The notes under the pieces: generated by a model
What the model saw: only the letters and a program-made list of their open reading frames with translations
Database searches by the model: none
Told to the model about the DNA's origin: nothing
Program-made: the position numbers and the translations under genes
NCBI GenBank assembly: GCA_025677815.1
Contig: JAIXMP010000009.1
Coordinates: 558,001-622,000, forward strand
DNA from: Phascolomyces articulosus
Taxonomy: Eukaryota; Mucoromycota; Mucoromycetes; Mucorales; Lichtheimiaceae
Direction: 5' to 3'
Length of the DNA: 64,000 nucleotides
Part shown: positions 22,145 through 35,143 of the stretch, in pieces
Numbering within the stretch: position 1 is the stretch's first letter
Layout of the letters: each line of letters opens with the position of its first letter

Positions 22145-24123
22145 ATGACCTCTGTTCGAGAAAAAGAACAGGTAACCATCCATGAAACAACACCTGATTA
22201 TATCGATACAGAAAAAGGTGTAGAAACCATGAGAAGAGACAGCGTTTCTTCTGTTGATTCAGCCATGACACCTCCTGAATACGAACCATTGAACGAAAAA
22301 GAATGGAAAAAATTAAGATGGAAAATTGATCTTCGTATTGTCCCTTTTTGTGGTGTATTGTACTTGATGGCTTTTCTTGATAGATCTAATATTGGTAATT
22401 ATTGATACAAATTAGTTTTATTGTTTAGTTTAAATACCTAGACTAAATTTTTAAATATGTATACTGCTAGGTAACGCCAAAATTGGTGGTATCATGGAGC
22501 ATTTGGGAATTGATGATCAAACATTTACAGTTGGTTTGTCAATTTTCTTTGTCGGCTATGTTCTTTTTGAAGTCCCTTCGAATGTTATGCTTAAAAAAGT
22601 CGGTCCCAATCTTTGGATTCCTGGTGTCATGGTTTCTTTTGGTATAGTGATGATTTGTATGGCAGCAATTAGTAATGGTGCAGGTCTCCTTGCCACTCGA
22701 TTTTTCCTCGGTTGTACTGAAGCCGGTTTATTCCCTGTAAGCATCTAATCTTTTAAACAAAAAAATTTTAAATAGATACGTCCTCCATTCGTGATACGTA
22801 ACAGTGATAACTGATACTAACAGTGTTTATTCTATCTAATTAGGGTGTTATTTTTTATATGACATTATGGTACACCCGTAAAGAAATTGCTACACGTATT
22901 TCTATCTTTTTCGGATGTGCTACACTTGCTGGTGTAAGTTTTTCATTCACTATCTGCAATCGATGATTATATATAAAAGAGTATCCCATTTTTCTAATAA
23001 AACATTCTTATTATTATTTAGGCTTTTGGTGGTGTTCTTGCCTATGGTATTATGCAAATGGACGGCATTAGTGGTTTGCACGGTTGGCAATGGATCTTTA
23101 TTATTGAAGCCATTCCCACTCTTGCCTTGGCCTGCGTTACCTATTTTATCCTTCCAAACGTCCCAGAAAACTCCAAAGCACTCACTGAACGTGAACGTGC
23201 TCATGTCGTGAAACGCCTCCGAGAAGATGCTGGTCCAGCTACTGAAACTCATTTCTCCATGAAGCAATTCAAATCGGCAGTTACTGAGTGGAAGGTCTAC
23301 ATGTATGGACTTATCTATATCCTTGGTTCAATTCCTCTTTACAGTATGAGTCTTTTCTTGCCCAGTATCATCAAAGGTATAAGCTTTGAATCTTTGGAAG
23401 CGCAAGCCATGACTGCTCCTCCTTATGCTATTGCATGTGTTGTTACTATTCTTCTTGCCATGGATGCTGATCGACGTGGTGAACGTGGTATACATATGGC
23501 CGCTCCTTCTTTCCTTGGCTGCATTGGTTATATTCTTTTGATTGCATGCAAAGACCAAGGTCCTGCTGCTCTATACGTTTCTGCTTGTATTACTGTCACT
23601 GGTGTCTTTGCGCATGGGTATAAGAAAAATTATTTTATGATTTAAAATCTTGTTCGGTGAAAAGTGTATTAATTACTAATTACTTACATTAAAAAGACCC
23701 CCAATGTTGAGTTGGTTCACTAACAACATTGGTGGCCATACTAAACGTGCTGTAGGTAGTGCGATTATCATTTCTTTGGGTAACGCTGGTGGTGTTGCTG
23801 GTGGTCAATTGTATCGCGCTGACGATGAACCTCAATATATTCGTGCACATGCTACTTGTTGTGCTTTGATCTTTGTTCAAGTATGTTGTGCAATTACTCT
23901 AAAGTTTATCTTGAGACGTATTAATCAAAAACGTGATGCCATGACTCCTGAAGAACGCCGTATTGCTTCCGAGGGTGAAGAACTCTGTGATGCTGTAAGT
24001 ATTTTTGAGCATTTAAACAACATCATGATACGTTTTCTCCCCAAATATATTATCGCCAGATATTAATTATACTTACCAAACATTTCCTTCATATAGCATC
24101 CCGATTTCAGATATATCCTTTAA
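22145..24123 (+). CDS. MFS permease of the Dal5/allantoate (ACS) family, 6 exons
   Basis: Exons 22145-22394, 22471-22736, 22844-22933, 23022-23617, 23697-23994 and 24097-24123 give 1527 nt (508 aa) in one frame. The N-terminal cytosolic tail (about 55 aa) is followed by WKIDLRIVPFCGVLYLMAFLDRSNIG, recognisable in parts as the first transmembrane region and D-R-S-N-I-G loop of anion:cation symporters. LWYTRKE, LHGWQWIFIIE and SWFTNNIGGHTKR match later conserved loops. The C-terminus HPDFRYIL is the characteristic Dal5-family end and is encoded by the tiny last exon. About 12 membrane segments are expected at the plasma membrane. Relatives import allantoate, ureidosuccinate, nicotinate, pantothenate or other organic anions, so the substrate cannot be told from sequence. 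No nitrogen-catabolism genes are next to it. Confidence 0.93.
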
Positions 24124-25233
24124 ACGGGGACAACCCTATTTATTTATTTATTTTTGTTTGTTATATCAAGTACTGTAAAATAGACAAATCAAGCAAGAAA
24201 TCAATTTCCTTCTTAACTTTGCGAATTCATTCAATTTATATATATCTACTTCTAGTATCTATTTATATTAAAGAATCTCGCAATTTTATCTGTAAAAAAT
24301 TCCAAACCTTACTATACAAGATGTAACATATTTATATATATTCAAGCAAAGCTATAGCATCCATATATCAAATTGTATACTCCCTTTTTTCTACTATAAA
24401 ATATTTATTATACATATATCTTTGTACGTTTTTGTTTTTTGTTATTATCCAAGCGATTTGTTTTGTTTGTTTGTTTGTTTTTCGACAGGAAACAAAGCAG
24501 ATATATTTCCAGGGTAGCAGATTGAATGCCCACTAAATAGCAATTGTATTACTCAGCCTACGAAATAAAAAAAAATGGATAGAATTATTATAAGATCATG
24601 ATGAGAGTGGGATTTTGTAATAGCAGATAAAGTTGTTTATTTGTCGATCACGATATCGAGTTGTTATCAGTAGAGTAGTATGATCTTGATAACGATGTAA
24701 GGAGGAATCTATCGAATAAATAATAGATAAAAGGGGATTTGAAATTATTATTATCATTATTTTAGGTATGCAAAGAATATGGGCGTTCATACAGAAAAGT
24801 CGATCATAAAATAATTTATATGTACAACACAAAGCCTTATAATGTATAAATATTTAAATGTAACCAACAATGGCGATGTCTGCTTTGCAGATATTCCTCC
24901 TTTTCAATTTTTCATTTTTACTACCAAGGTAAACGCCAAAGTTCATCCGTACCAAAAGAATATATAAAATATTATCGTAACAGCTGCTTTATATATACCA
25001 TTCTATGTTACTATAGCAAAAACACTTGTATCATTGCGTTTTAGTGGTAGCTAATCACACTCGTATTTGACTGGGAATTTACTACAACCCAGCAAAACGT
25101 TGTCGTTGAACTCTATACCAAAAGGGGGATATTACTTTTTATTTCATTTTATTCTTTTTTTTTATTCATCAATACATACATGGCATCTGTACTATAATAC
25201 CATCACAATCAATAATAATACCATTATAAAAAA
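24124..25233. other. Intergenic region between permease and giant gene
   Basis: AT-rich, without supported frames. It contains the 3' flank of the permease and the promoter of the giant gene, including long T runs near 25140–25165. Confidence 0.6.
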
Positions 25234-28200
25234 ATGACTCAAGACGCGCATTCTTCAATAATAGACTTACGACAACAGCGCGATATTGATGGTAACTTTC
25301 TTTCTTTTCTTTTCTACACGATCCTTTTTTTTTTTTTTTTTTTTTTTTACTTTTTCAAAAAAAAAGATTAACTCGCTTCTATTAACTCTCCATATAGAAA
25401 AAACATGCAGCGTGCAGGCATGGCTGCAAATGCATCTCGACAATTACGTGGAACTCAACTTGTTACCATCGGTTCCTGAAAAAGTCGACGCATCGTGGAT
25501 CGGCGACGGAACGTCTCTCTTATGTCTTGCTCATCGCTTTTGCCCATCCGCCCTACCCGATCTACTTGAACCACTACGAAACGAGTCCACTAACAAGATA
25601 TCCTTGGCAACCCATATATTTCAAAACCAACTAAACGTCTCAGTACCAACGAACGATGATTTGCATGATAAAGAGGCCGTAACAGTCTATTTGTCAACGT
25701 TAAAACAAGTCATTGATCAACTTGAGCCTTCTACTGTGACGACAGAGCAAACACTTCGCATGACCCAAGTTAACATGGTATCTGAACGGCAATGGGTTCA
25801 GGTCACCCGGCGTACCCGCGAAAACACAGTAGAAGATGATGAATTTGAACGACAGGCAACATTGGTGCTGAATAAAATTAGTCAATTGCGCAATCAACTC
25901 AATGATATGACGTTATTGACATCCATGGCTGCGGCAGGGACAGTAACGACGACAAGTCGACCAATGGATGATGATAATAATGATGATAACAAGGATGAAT
26001 TTTCCACTTTTCAAAAATCGAATAATAATAACACAAATGATATAATGGATGGCGAAAATAATAACAATGATGATTTGGCTGCGAGTGTACAGCAATTTGA
26101 ATCTGCTTTGGAAACATTTAAACAAGGTGAATTGGCTGATATTCATGCGTATATCCGTGAAATGTCCGATGATGCACGCACAAGCATATATACGCGCATA
26201 CAAGCCATTGATGCAGCCCATGCAGCACTAGAAGCCCAATTACAAGAAGATTTCAGGGCCATTCGTATGGGTGTTCAATTTGCTCAATTGACAACACCTA
26301 TTCGCAATGAATTAGAATTTATTCAAGCAAAAATGCTCAAGACAGCAACAACAGAAGAAGGCATCCGTGATTTAGAGGACCGTACACATCGTGTCAAGGA
26401 AATGATTATTGATATAGAAGAAAAGCATGGCCTTCTATTGGGAAATACCACGAATAATAATAATAATATGGATAGTGGCGGTGACACTGATAATGAAGCT
26501 GGTCAACAACGAACCTATCGAGTTCATTTTGATACCCTGAAACAAAAACATCGATTGGTCAGTTCTTGGGTGGATGAAGTGCGTGTTTGGTTTATCGAGG
26601 CAGAACGTATTCGACGATGGATTGAAGAACGGATTGAAGCAATTGATTCTGAACCAGTCCAAGATGCTGTACAAACCGAAGAGTTATCAGAATACACGAT
26701 TGCCATGGTGGATGCATTGAATGCCAAACATGAAACGATGGAAAAAGAAGTTGAACAATTGAACAAGGAAGATATGACACGTTTACGTAGTTATGTCAAA
26801 ACCTTGACAGGATCCGAAAAGCAAGATGACAAGGACCTTAGTCCTGCTGATACCACCACCATTGAAATCACATTTACCACACTCATGACATTGGATAAAT
26901 TGATGCATTTATTACGTCGCCGTTCTTATGATTTACAAATGTTGACACTTCGATTATTTTGGGAACAAGAATATAACAAGGCGTATGGGTGGGTGAGCGA
27001 AACCAATGTTGAAGTGGATGGTCTTTTGCAACAGGCACGATGGCAACAAGATGAAGAAAAAGGAACAGATCGTAATGAAGCGGAAACATTGAAAAACATG
27101 ACGGTCCATTTATTGCTTGACATTGAACAACGTGCTTCTGAATTTGATCAAGGACAATTTACCACGGCTGTCAACATGTATCAAGAAATGGATGATACAT
27201 CCAAAGTGGAACTTCCTCCCCATCTTGAATCTCGTCAAGTAGATTTGGAAGAGGCATTTGAAGCATTGACCAAACGTCTCAGTTATGTACGTCAAGTGGT
27301 GGAACAACGATTGACGGTGGTAGATTTTGTCTATCGGGCAGATGAATTGATGGGATCGGGTGAACAGTTGCGAGAAGAGATCACACTTGCAGAACAACAG
27401 GTAACGGATGCAGACTCCGACCGGGATTTCACGGAACAGATCCGATATTTCCAGGAACAAGCAGTTCAGCTAGTGACATCCGTAGCAGCACGGATACGGT
27501 ATCCAGAAAATGCATATCCTATCACTGAAACGGCCGAAAATAACAAGGTCAATGATACCGTACGTGCCGCCATGAGTGCTCGAAAATCAGTACTTATTTT
27601 ATTGGGTGAAGGATTAGATCACAAATTACAATCTTACAAACGCGTGTTGGAATTACAAAAGTCTGCGACCCATCTCCATGACGATATGCATCAACTCGAG
27701 GATACAGTTGAAAAACAAATCAAATCAGTTCAAGAGGCGAAGGTGGATGTGTTTGTGGCGAAATGTACATTGTATGAACCTCAGTTATTGCAATTGCAAA
27801 AGGAACGTGATGATCAACTTACCAAAGCAGGTGCATTGAAGAATACAGATTGGAAAATTTTAAAGGATTGTTTGGATGGATTGAAACAAGATGTGGATTC
27901 AGCAGGTGCTGTCGCTGTTAAAACTGGTGTATTATACGATAGTATGGAAAAAATGTATAAAAGGATTGGTGTACTAGAATCCGTATTATCCGGTCATACA
28001 GCAGATTTGGATGCACTCAAAAAACGTATCCAGTGGGAAACCGAACACGAATCAGCCATGCGATCCATTTCATCAACACTTCATAGTGTATGGGATATTA
28101 TTCGACAAATTCAATGGCAGCCTGACATGGATGATCTTTTGACACAAGACGCATTAACCAAACTATTTAATCTATTACAACGCGAAGTGAATCAATTTGA

Positions 28201-31200
28201 AAAGCAACGATCTATCCAATTCGCAAAAACATCTTTCAACAGCATGATGATTGATTTGTCCAAACTTTTATTGAACGACGGTGATGACACTTTACAAACC
28301 ACCAACATTCCTTTACCTGGTCACTTTCAACAACGACAAGATGCACTTGAACAAAGTGTACAAGATCTAAAAGGCTCGATCGATTTTGCACATCTTGTTC
28401 ATGATCAACATGCAGCACTTATTCGTTTTATGGACCATGCTGCAACCACCCATCAATTAGGCCAACAATTAAGTGATGCATTGGAAAATGCGATCAAGCA
28501 TGTCATGACGGATAAAGAACCCCATCAGTTTGACAATGATGTTCAACAATTTGACAAGACATTACAAAAATGGTGGGCAAATTATGGTTTATTCATCCCC
28601 TATCCTATTTGTTCTATCAATGCACGTGTAAGTCATTCATCAACATCCGATGACCATGCCGTGAATAAGGATATTGAAGGTGTCGTCAAGACGCAACGGG
28701 TAGAACTTGAAGAATTGGGAACACAATTGAAATCTTTGGTCGACAAGTGTAATACAGCATCCAATTTGAAGCAACTAGTTGTTGACACATGTGGTGAAGT
28801 GAAACAACAACAGCATGAGGTGGAAGAAGTATTAGCAACAATTACTTCCAACCGTCAAAATCTTTCCATTGATAGTATGGACCTCGATGCTATGCCTGAT
28901 ATGGATGGATTGAAGACAACAAATCAAGACATTCAACAAAAAGTAGAGGAAGCAGTGGTTACATTGGATCGTTTACGCGAACGTAGTAAAGAACTTGACC
29001 AATCCATCCATGATTCTAATTGCCATCCCGAAGTTTCGGTTATGATGGTGAACGATGCGCTTGAATCTCTAGCTGCTGGTTTAGAAAAACTCAAATCTGT
29101 ATCAGCCATGCATACACAAGAATTGGATGTTTCATCTGTCCGTGTGGAATGGGAACGACAATATCAAAACGCCGCCCAGGAAGCTGAAACTGTACAAGGT
29201 CAATTACGACAGCTCGTTGACTGCAAGAATGCACTTACACCTGTGAATGCAGCTCAACAAGAATTGGCAAGTTTAAAATCACAAGCCGAATCGATTCAAC
29301 AAAACGTGGTCACACTCTCAAATGATGCTCTTGCACCAACTCAAGCATCTTATGATCGTCTGACATCAGCTTATGCCTCTGCCTCCATTGGTATTCCCCA
29401 TGGTATCATTGAACGACAATCCGATATAAAAGGTCTCTTTTCCAGATTATCAGATACAGTCGAACAAACCAAACTCGAATTGGATTATTTGATTCAACGA
29501 TCGTCATGGGAACATGATGTCAATAAGGCAACGGAATCATGTGCTCAACAGGAACAAAAGGTGGAAGATTTTATTCAACGCCGTGCACGTTGGTCAATGG
29601 AGGATGCCTCTACTCGCCCCGCTCCAGCAGATAACGATACTTGGAACGTCATGAGTGAACTTGAAAGACAGGTAACACGTGCCATTGAAAACATGACCGC
29701 TTTGGCTCAACAAGGTCAAGGACTTTTGGATCAACACATGGAAGAAACACAAGATACCCTGATTCGACGTAAAAATGGCGTGGAATTGACAGCTCAGCGT
29801 TTGCAGGCCCATTTAGCGTTTGCAAAGCAAGTTTTGGAACAACGGGATACATTCAATGCCTATTTGGAAGAAACCCAACAACTCGAATCCCTTTGCGAGT
29901 CCATTAAAAATAATATTGAACAAGGCACAGCAGGTCAAGATCAAGTCGACGATTATGCCAAATGTGTTCAAACTTTCTGTCTCGATGATTGTAGTTTACC
30001 TTATCCTGTGCGTGATTACAAACATCATGATCCTCGTTGTCGATCCCTGGATGAAAATACGAATGTTGTTGTTGCGGAAACATTTGATGCTCATCATTCT
30101 CGTCTCAAGACGCTTCCTGATGTGTTAACTTCTGCACTCAAGTCGAAACAATTACAAACAGAACGTCAGGAAGCAGGTGATGCTTACATGACAGAAGCGC
30201 AAAATGTGGAAGAATGGATCAATACAAAATTGGAATCACTTGATAAAATCCTTGATGATGACGACGATAAGGTGACTGATCTCCATACGATGAAGAAACG
30301 GCAGAAAGCAGATAAGCGTCGATCTGCCATTGCTACTGTAGATGCTGCTTTTGCTGCTATGCAAACCTACAACAATACATACAACTCGCTGAAACTGCAA
30401 GCACGTAAATTGGATGACAACGATCAAGTCCACCAACGACAAGATCAAATCGATCAGTTGTGGCAAAAATTATCAAGCAGTACAGGTATAGAAACCAAGG
30501 AAAAATTAAAGGAACAATTGCGTCAAGCGGAATTCAAGCAATCTGTCAGCGAATTCGAGGATCAATGTGCCCAATTGCGAAATCAAATGGATACGGTGGA
30601 TTTATCGATCCTCAGTGACGATCAAGTCGCCGAATGGCGTGAGCATGCACAAGCGTTGAAAAGTCAATATTTGGAAAAATTGGGCACTTCTCATCGACAG
30701 GAGGATGAAAAGACACAATATGATCAAATTGTATTGGATCAACAAAACCTTATGCATTCATTGCAAGATTTGGATAAAAAGCTGCACAAATATCGCCTTG
30801 TGACCGATTATGACAAACGTACCAATGATTTGACGGAATTCATGCATACAATGACAGATGATTTGGATACAATGCGTGACAAGTATGGCTTTATTGGTGG
30901 CAATAACAGTGACGACGAAATCAAAAGACAAGCATTTATTGATGCTTATGATGATGCTCATCAACGATTGCAAGAACATTTGGAACAACTTGAAGTGCAA
31001 CGATCCTCCTTCCGATCATTACAAATTCAAGATGCTGTGACGGATGATATTCGTGCACGACAATCCAAATTTGAAGAGGATTATCATACACTGGAATCAG
31101 CGGCAGAAAAAGCTAAGTTGGCCAAGGAACAATTTTTCCAATGGCGAGACTTGCATACAAAATTGCATTTGATTCAAGAAAGTGCAGTTGTGGATGACGA

Positions 31201-33849
31201 TGAAGATGTAGAACAAGGCAAGGAAAAATTGATAGCTTTGGAATCGAAACTTTCCTTGGCCATGACCATGGCCGATAGACTTGTCTCCAATAACAAGGAG
31301 GATCTACAGCAACTTGCCAATAAGGAAAAGTTTATGCAGCATCATGAAGCAGTTATCAACAAAGTTGGAGAAGCAAAAGCAGCTTTGGATATCAAGGAAC
31401 AAGAAGTACGTGAACGTGAATCATTGGAAGCATGTCGCACCGCAACCACACTTATCAATGATCGGTGTCGACGAGAAATTGCGGCTATTAAATCTCGTAT
31501 CCGATCCGCAGGGGATCGATGTGCTGAATTATTTGAAGACATTCACTCGATTGAAAAACATTACCGTCGAGCAAGCATTGGATCAGCATCCAGTCAAATT
31601 GGTGTTTATGATGAATTGACTGACAAATTAAATCATGTCGAAGCTAACACAACCAATGATGCTGAACGTCTTCTTGTAGCAGAAACACGCGATCATCTGC
31701 GTAGCTTAAACAATGCCATCACATCTGAACAACGATGGAATGATATGGTACGACGGGCCTTGGGTCATGCCAAGACGGCCGAAAATATTACATCATGGGT
31801 TAGCAATTGTAAGAATGCCATTGATGATATCTCCAGCAACATGGATATGACCTCTGACAAGGATATGGAAACCGAAATACGTGATATTCAACAGCGTATG
31901 GCGGATTTCAGTACCATTATTGAATCTTTCAAGGGTATGACTCAAGGTATTGTTCAAGTCAATTCGACTGGTAGTAATGAAGATGAATTACCTTCTGCTA
32001 TCGAATCCTTGAAAACACATGTGATTCGACCCTGTGCGGAATGTATTGATGCTGAATGGCAAGCGCTTCAAGGCCAAATGACAAGTTTGGAGGATTCGAT
32101 GGCTAAGGCATCCAAGGGTGTCGCTGTGGTTCGACAAATGAAACGTGTTTTGAAGGTATGCAGTGATACACGTGGAAGATTGGAACTTCTTGAAAGTGAT
32201 CCGTCACGCGTAACACTATCTTCTGCTCACAAGCAACATCATCGTCCCTTGTCTGGTGTCTTGCGTGAACAAGATGTACTAGCCATTGAACAAGCCTTGA
32301 ATACTATCGAAACTGAAGGTCAAGATCAAGCCAAACGAGAATTGGAAAAATTGGATACCATGATTATCGATTTTGGCGATGCAGAAGGTGCCTTTGCCCA
32401 GCAGCGAAGTGAAATGGAAGCCGCCCTCAATAACATGACCACAGCATTAAATGATAAACGACACAATTTGTCCAAGGCATTGGAAGTGGGTAAATGTTTG
32501 ATGATTACAGATGATATTGATGTACTTGTGGATGCTTTGGAAGATGCAGTTGAAAAGGCAAAGACAGCTACCATGACTAGTAGGAACACGGGCAGTCCTG
32601 CCACCAACAAGGCCGATATGCAGGGAAAATACATTGAATTGGATGCACGTTACAAATATTATGAACGCAAGATCACACAAAGTTTAGAAGCGGCCAAATT
32701 GGCTACAGATGATATTAGTGATCAAAAGGATCGAGAGATGATTGTGGAACATATCGGTGAATTAAGAAAACGATGGGAACAAGTTGATCAACAAGCTAAA
32801 ATGCAACGTTCTGAATTGAGTAAAGCCTTGGCTGCTGGACAGCATATCAATCGAGGGCGTAAATCCTCTTTACCTACACGAAAAGCATCCAATTTCTTGC
32901 GTGAAAGAGAACGATCACCATCCCGATTACCAGCACCCACCACAAGTAATCATGGAAGTGGGAATACCAGTTCACCTTTATTAGCAGCTACCAGTCGTCT
33001 TTTACCATCTACTTCGTTACCTCGTCCAACACCACGCAATACTACCACAAGTACTAGTAAATTAACACCTCCTTCTATACGTCGACCTCCACCTCCATCC
33101 AAATCTGCTGGTAGTCCCAAGAAACCCCCTGCTCCTCCTGCTAATACATATGTAGCTGATCCAAAGAATGATCTTGATATGGAAATTGGTCGTATTGTCA
33201 ATGAAACACCTTATCGTGTCAAGGTCAAGATGGTCCCTGGTGAAGTGGGTAGATATTGGTTTGGTGATGCTAATCCTAAATTAGCTTATTGTCGTGTTTT
33301 GAAGAGCAAAATGGTCATGGTCCGCGTAGGTGGAGGTTTGTATCTATTCTCTATTTAGGTTTATAAATATATATAGACATCATTCTAACTTGCGTATGTT
33401 CTATAATAGGATGGATGGAATTATCCCAATTTCTGCGTGGTCATGCATTATTGGAAGGTGACTTTATACCCAAAACGGTTGAACCGGATCATCCTGTGTT
33501 ACCTGTCCAAGAAGGGTTCATTGAGACACGAAGACGACAACCTCATATCCGATCACGTTCACCTTCTTCATCCTCTTCCTTGGCTGGAGCCAATAAAAAT
33601 AACACGATCAACAATAATAATAGCAGTATTAGCAGTAATAATATGAGTAATAGTTTATTACCATTACCACCGTCTGCATCCATCAGTGGTTCACGATCCA
33701 CACCACAAAAGTCATTGTCTTCTCAAACGGGATATATGGATGGGGATCGATATATTGCTGTAGATAGATATGGAAATCAATTAGAAGTCAAAATGAGAAA
33801 AATGACAGAAAGTACGAGTGGGAACACTCGAATGAAATCAAGACAATAA
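25234..33849 (+). CDS. Giant CH–spectrin-like–GAS2 domain protein (spectraplakin-like), 2811 aa
   Basis: Exons 25234-25291, 25398-33335 and 33410-33849 sum to 8436 nt. The small first exon begins MTQDAHSSIIDLRQQ and joins in frame to a CH-like domain (about residues 20–125: WLQMHLDNY, WIGDGTSLLCLAHR, then a VYLSTLKQVIDQL helix). Residues about 150–2500 are acidic alpha-helical coiled coil. Spectrin-type starts recur, e.g. WEQEYNKA, WETEHESA, WERQYQNA and WEHDVNKA. Near residue 2608–2690 is a GAS2/GAR domain (EIGRIVNETPYRVKVK … YWFGD … MVMVRVGGGWMELSQFL) whose end is encoded by the last exon. The tail is Ser/Asn-rich. In animals CH plus GAS2 proteins link actin to microtubules; only one CH domain is seen here, so actin binding may be weak. 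A cytoskeletal linker role is inferred. Intron 1 contains a long T run. Confidence 0.9.
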
Positions 33850-35143
33850 AATATTTAATTTTTGATTACATTTTTGATATATGGTCAGTTCAAGAAGAAA
33901 TCAATTGACTATATTATGGGAGATGTATACAATTGAAAGATGAAAGTATTTCACACTTTATGGTGGTTTAAACCATTGGTTATGGACCAATACCAATAGA
34001 AGCCTAATTTATAAGCCTAAATAAAATAAAGATGGAACTGGTGTGTATAAAACGGCTCGGCTGGAGAGAGATCAGGCATCCGTTCCGTAGTAGTAAAAAA
34101 ATGGACCCTTTTTGTGTGATGATGGGATAAAAAAAGAACATGTGAAAAAATAAATAATACGTGTTACAAAGTTTTCTTCTTTTTCAACATACACCTCGTG
34201 ATGGGAAATGCCACTGTATAATATACTAGCAATGGGCATTCAAACTATCATAGAGATGATTGAAGAATTATTATAATAGTCAATTCATCATCCTCATCAT
34301 TCATATGATCCAGAATATAATAACCGATACGTATAATTACTATTGGGTTATCTTTCATTGGGCAGGAATTATAAGATAAAGATTGAATGAGTTTTTAGTG
34401 TCATTGGTTTTGGACGATGATATTACCCACGGCATGCATCTATCTGATTACAAAAAATGTATATTAATACAAAAACTAATAATAATTATACAACCATGCA
34501 ACCATGCAACCATTGGCAATATTTATTATGTATAACTGTCAATGATATATAACTATTATTATTATGGTTTATCGTAGGACTACTGTACACCCTCCTCATG
34601 GATTATCTTAAGCGGGAGAGAGTGACCAAGATCTGCAATGTAAAATTTTTAAATGCCTAACGTTGCACCAAAACGCACAGCCGAAAGTTACGTGCACGAA
34701 GAAAATGCGTGGATCATCCTTATACTTCTCAATCATTCTTAGGAAGATGACTCAGTTTAATGTATCCTTCGTCACCATCTTCATTGAAACAGTTATATAT
34801 GGATCCATTGGTAATAAATGATAAAACAATGGGTAATGATAGGACGACGACGACAATGCTACATCATTTTATAATACACTTTTTTTGATCCGAAAACCGA
34901 ACTCAACATATTTATATAAAAGTTATAGTTTTTTATACTGCGCCCTGTTTTTTTCTTTCTCTTTTTACCTTTTTCTGAACACACACTCTCGCAACCTTTT
35001 TCTTTTTGAAAAAAAAAACACGCGTTGTTAATAAAAAAGAAGACGATACGTTATTCAATAAACAAGATCGGCTGCATTGGATTCATTAGTTTTTGACAAA
35101 AACATAGTTTCATTAAAAAAAGTTCATTTCATTCAAACCCTTC
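33850..35143. other. Intergenic region upstream of the NDT80-like gene
   Basis: No supported coding frame. It has a short tandem of CAACCATG units around 34493–34514 and TC-rich DNA near 34955–35000, probably the promoter of the downstream regulator. A TGACTCA site lies at about 34748. Confidence 0.55.
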
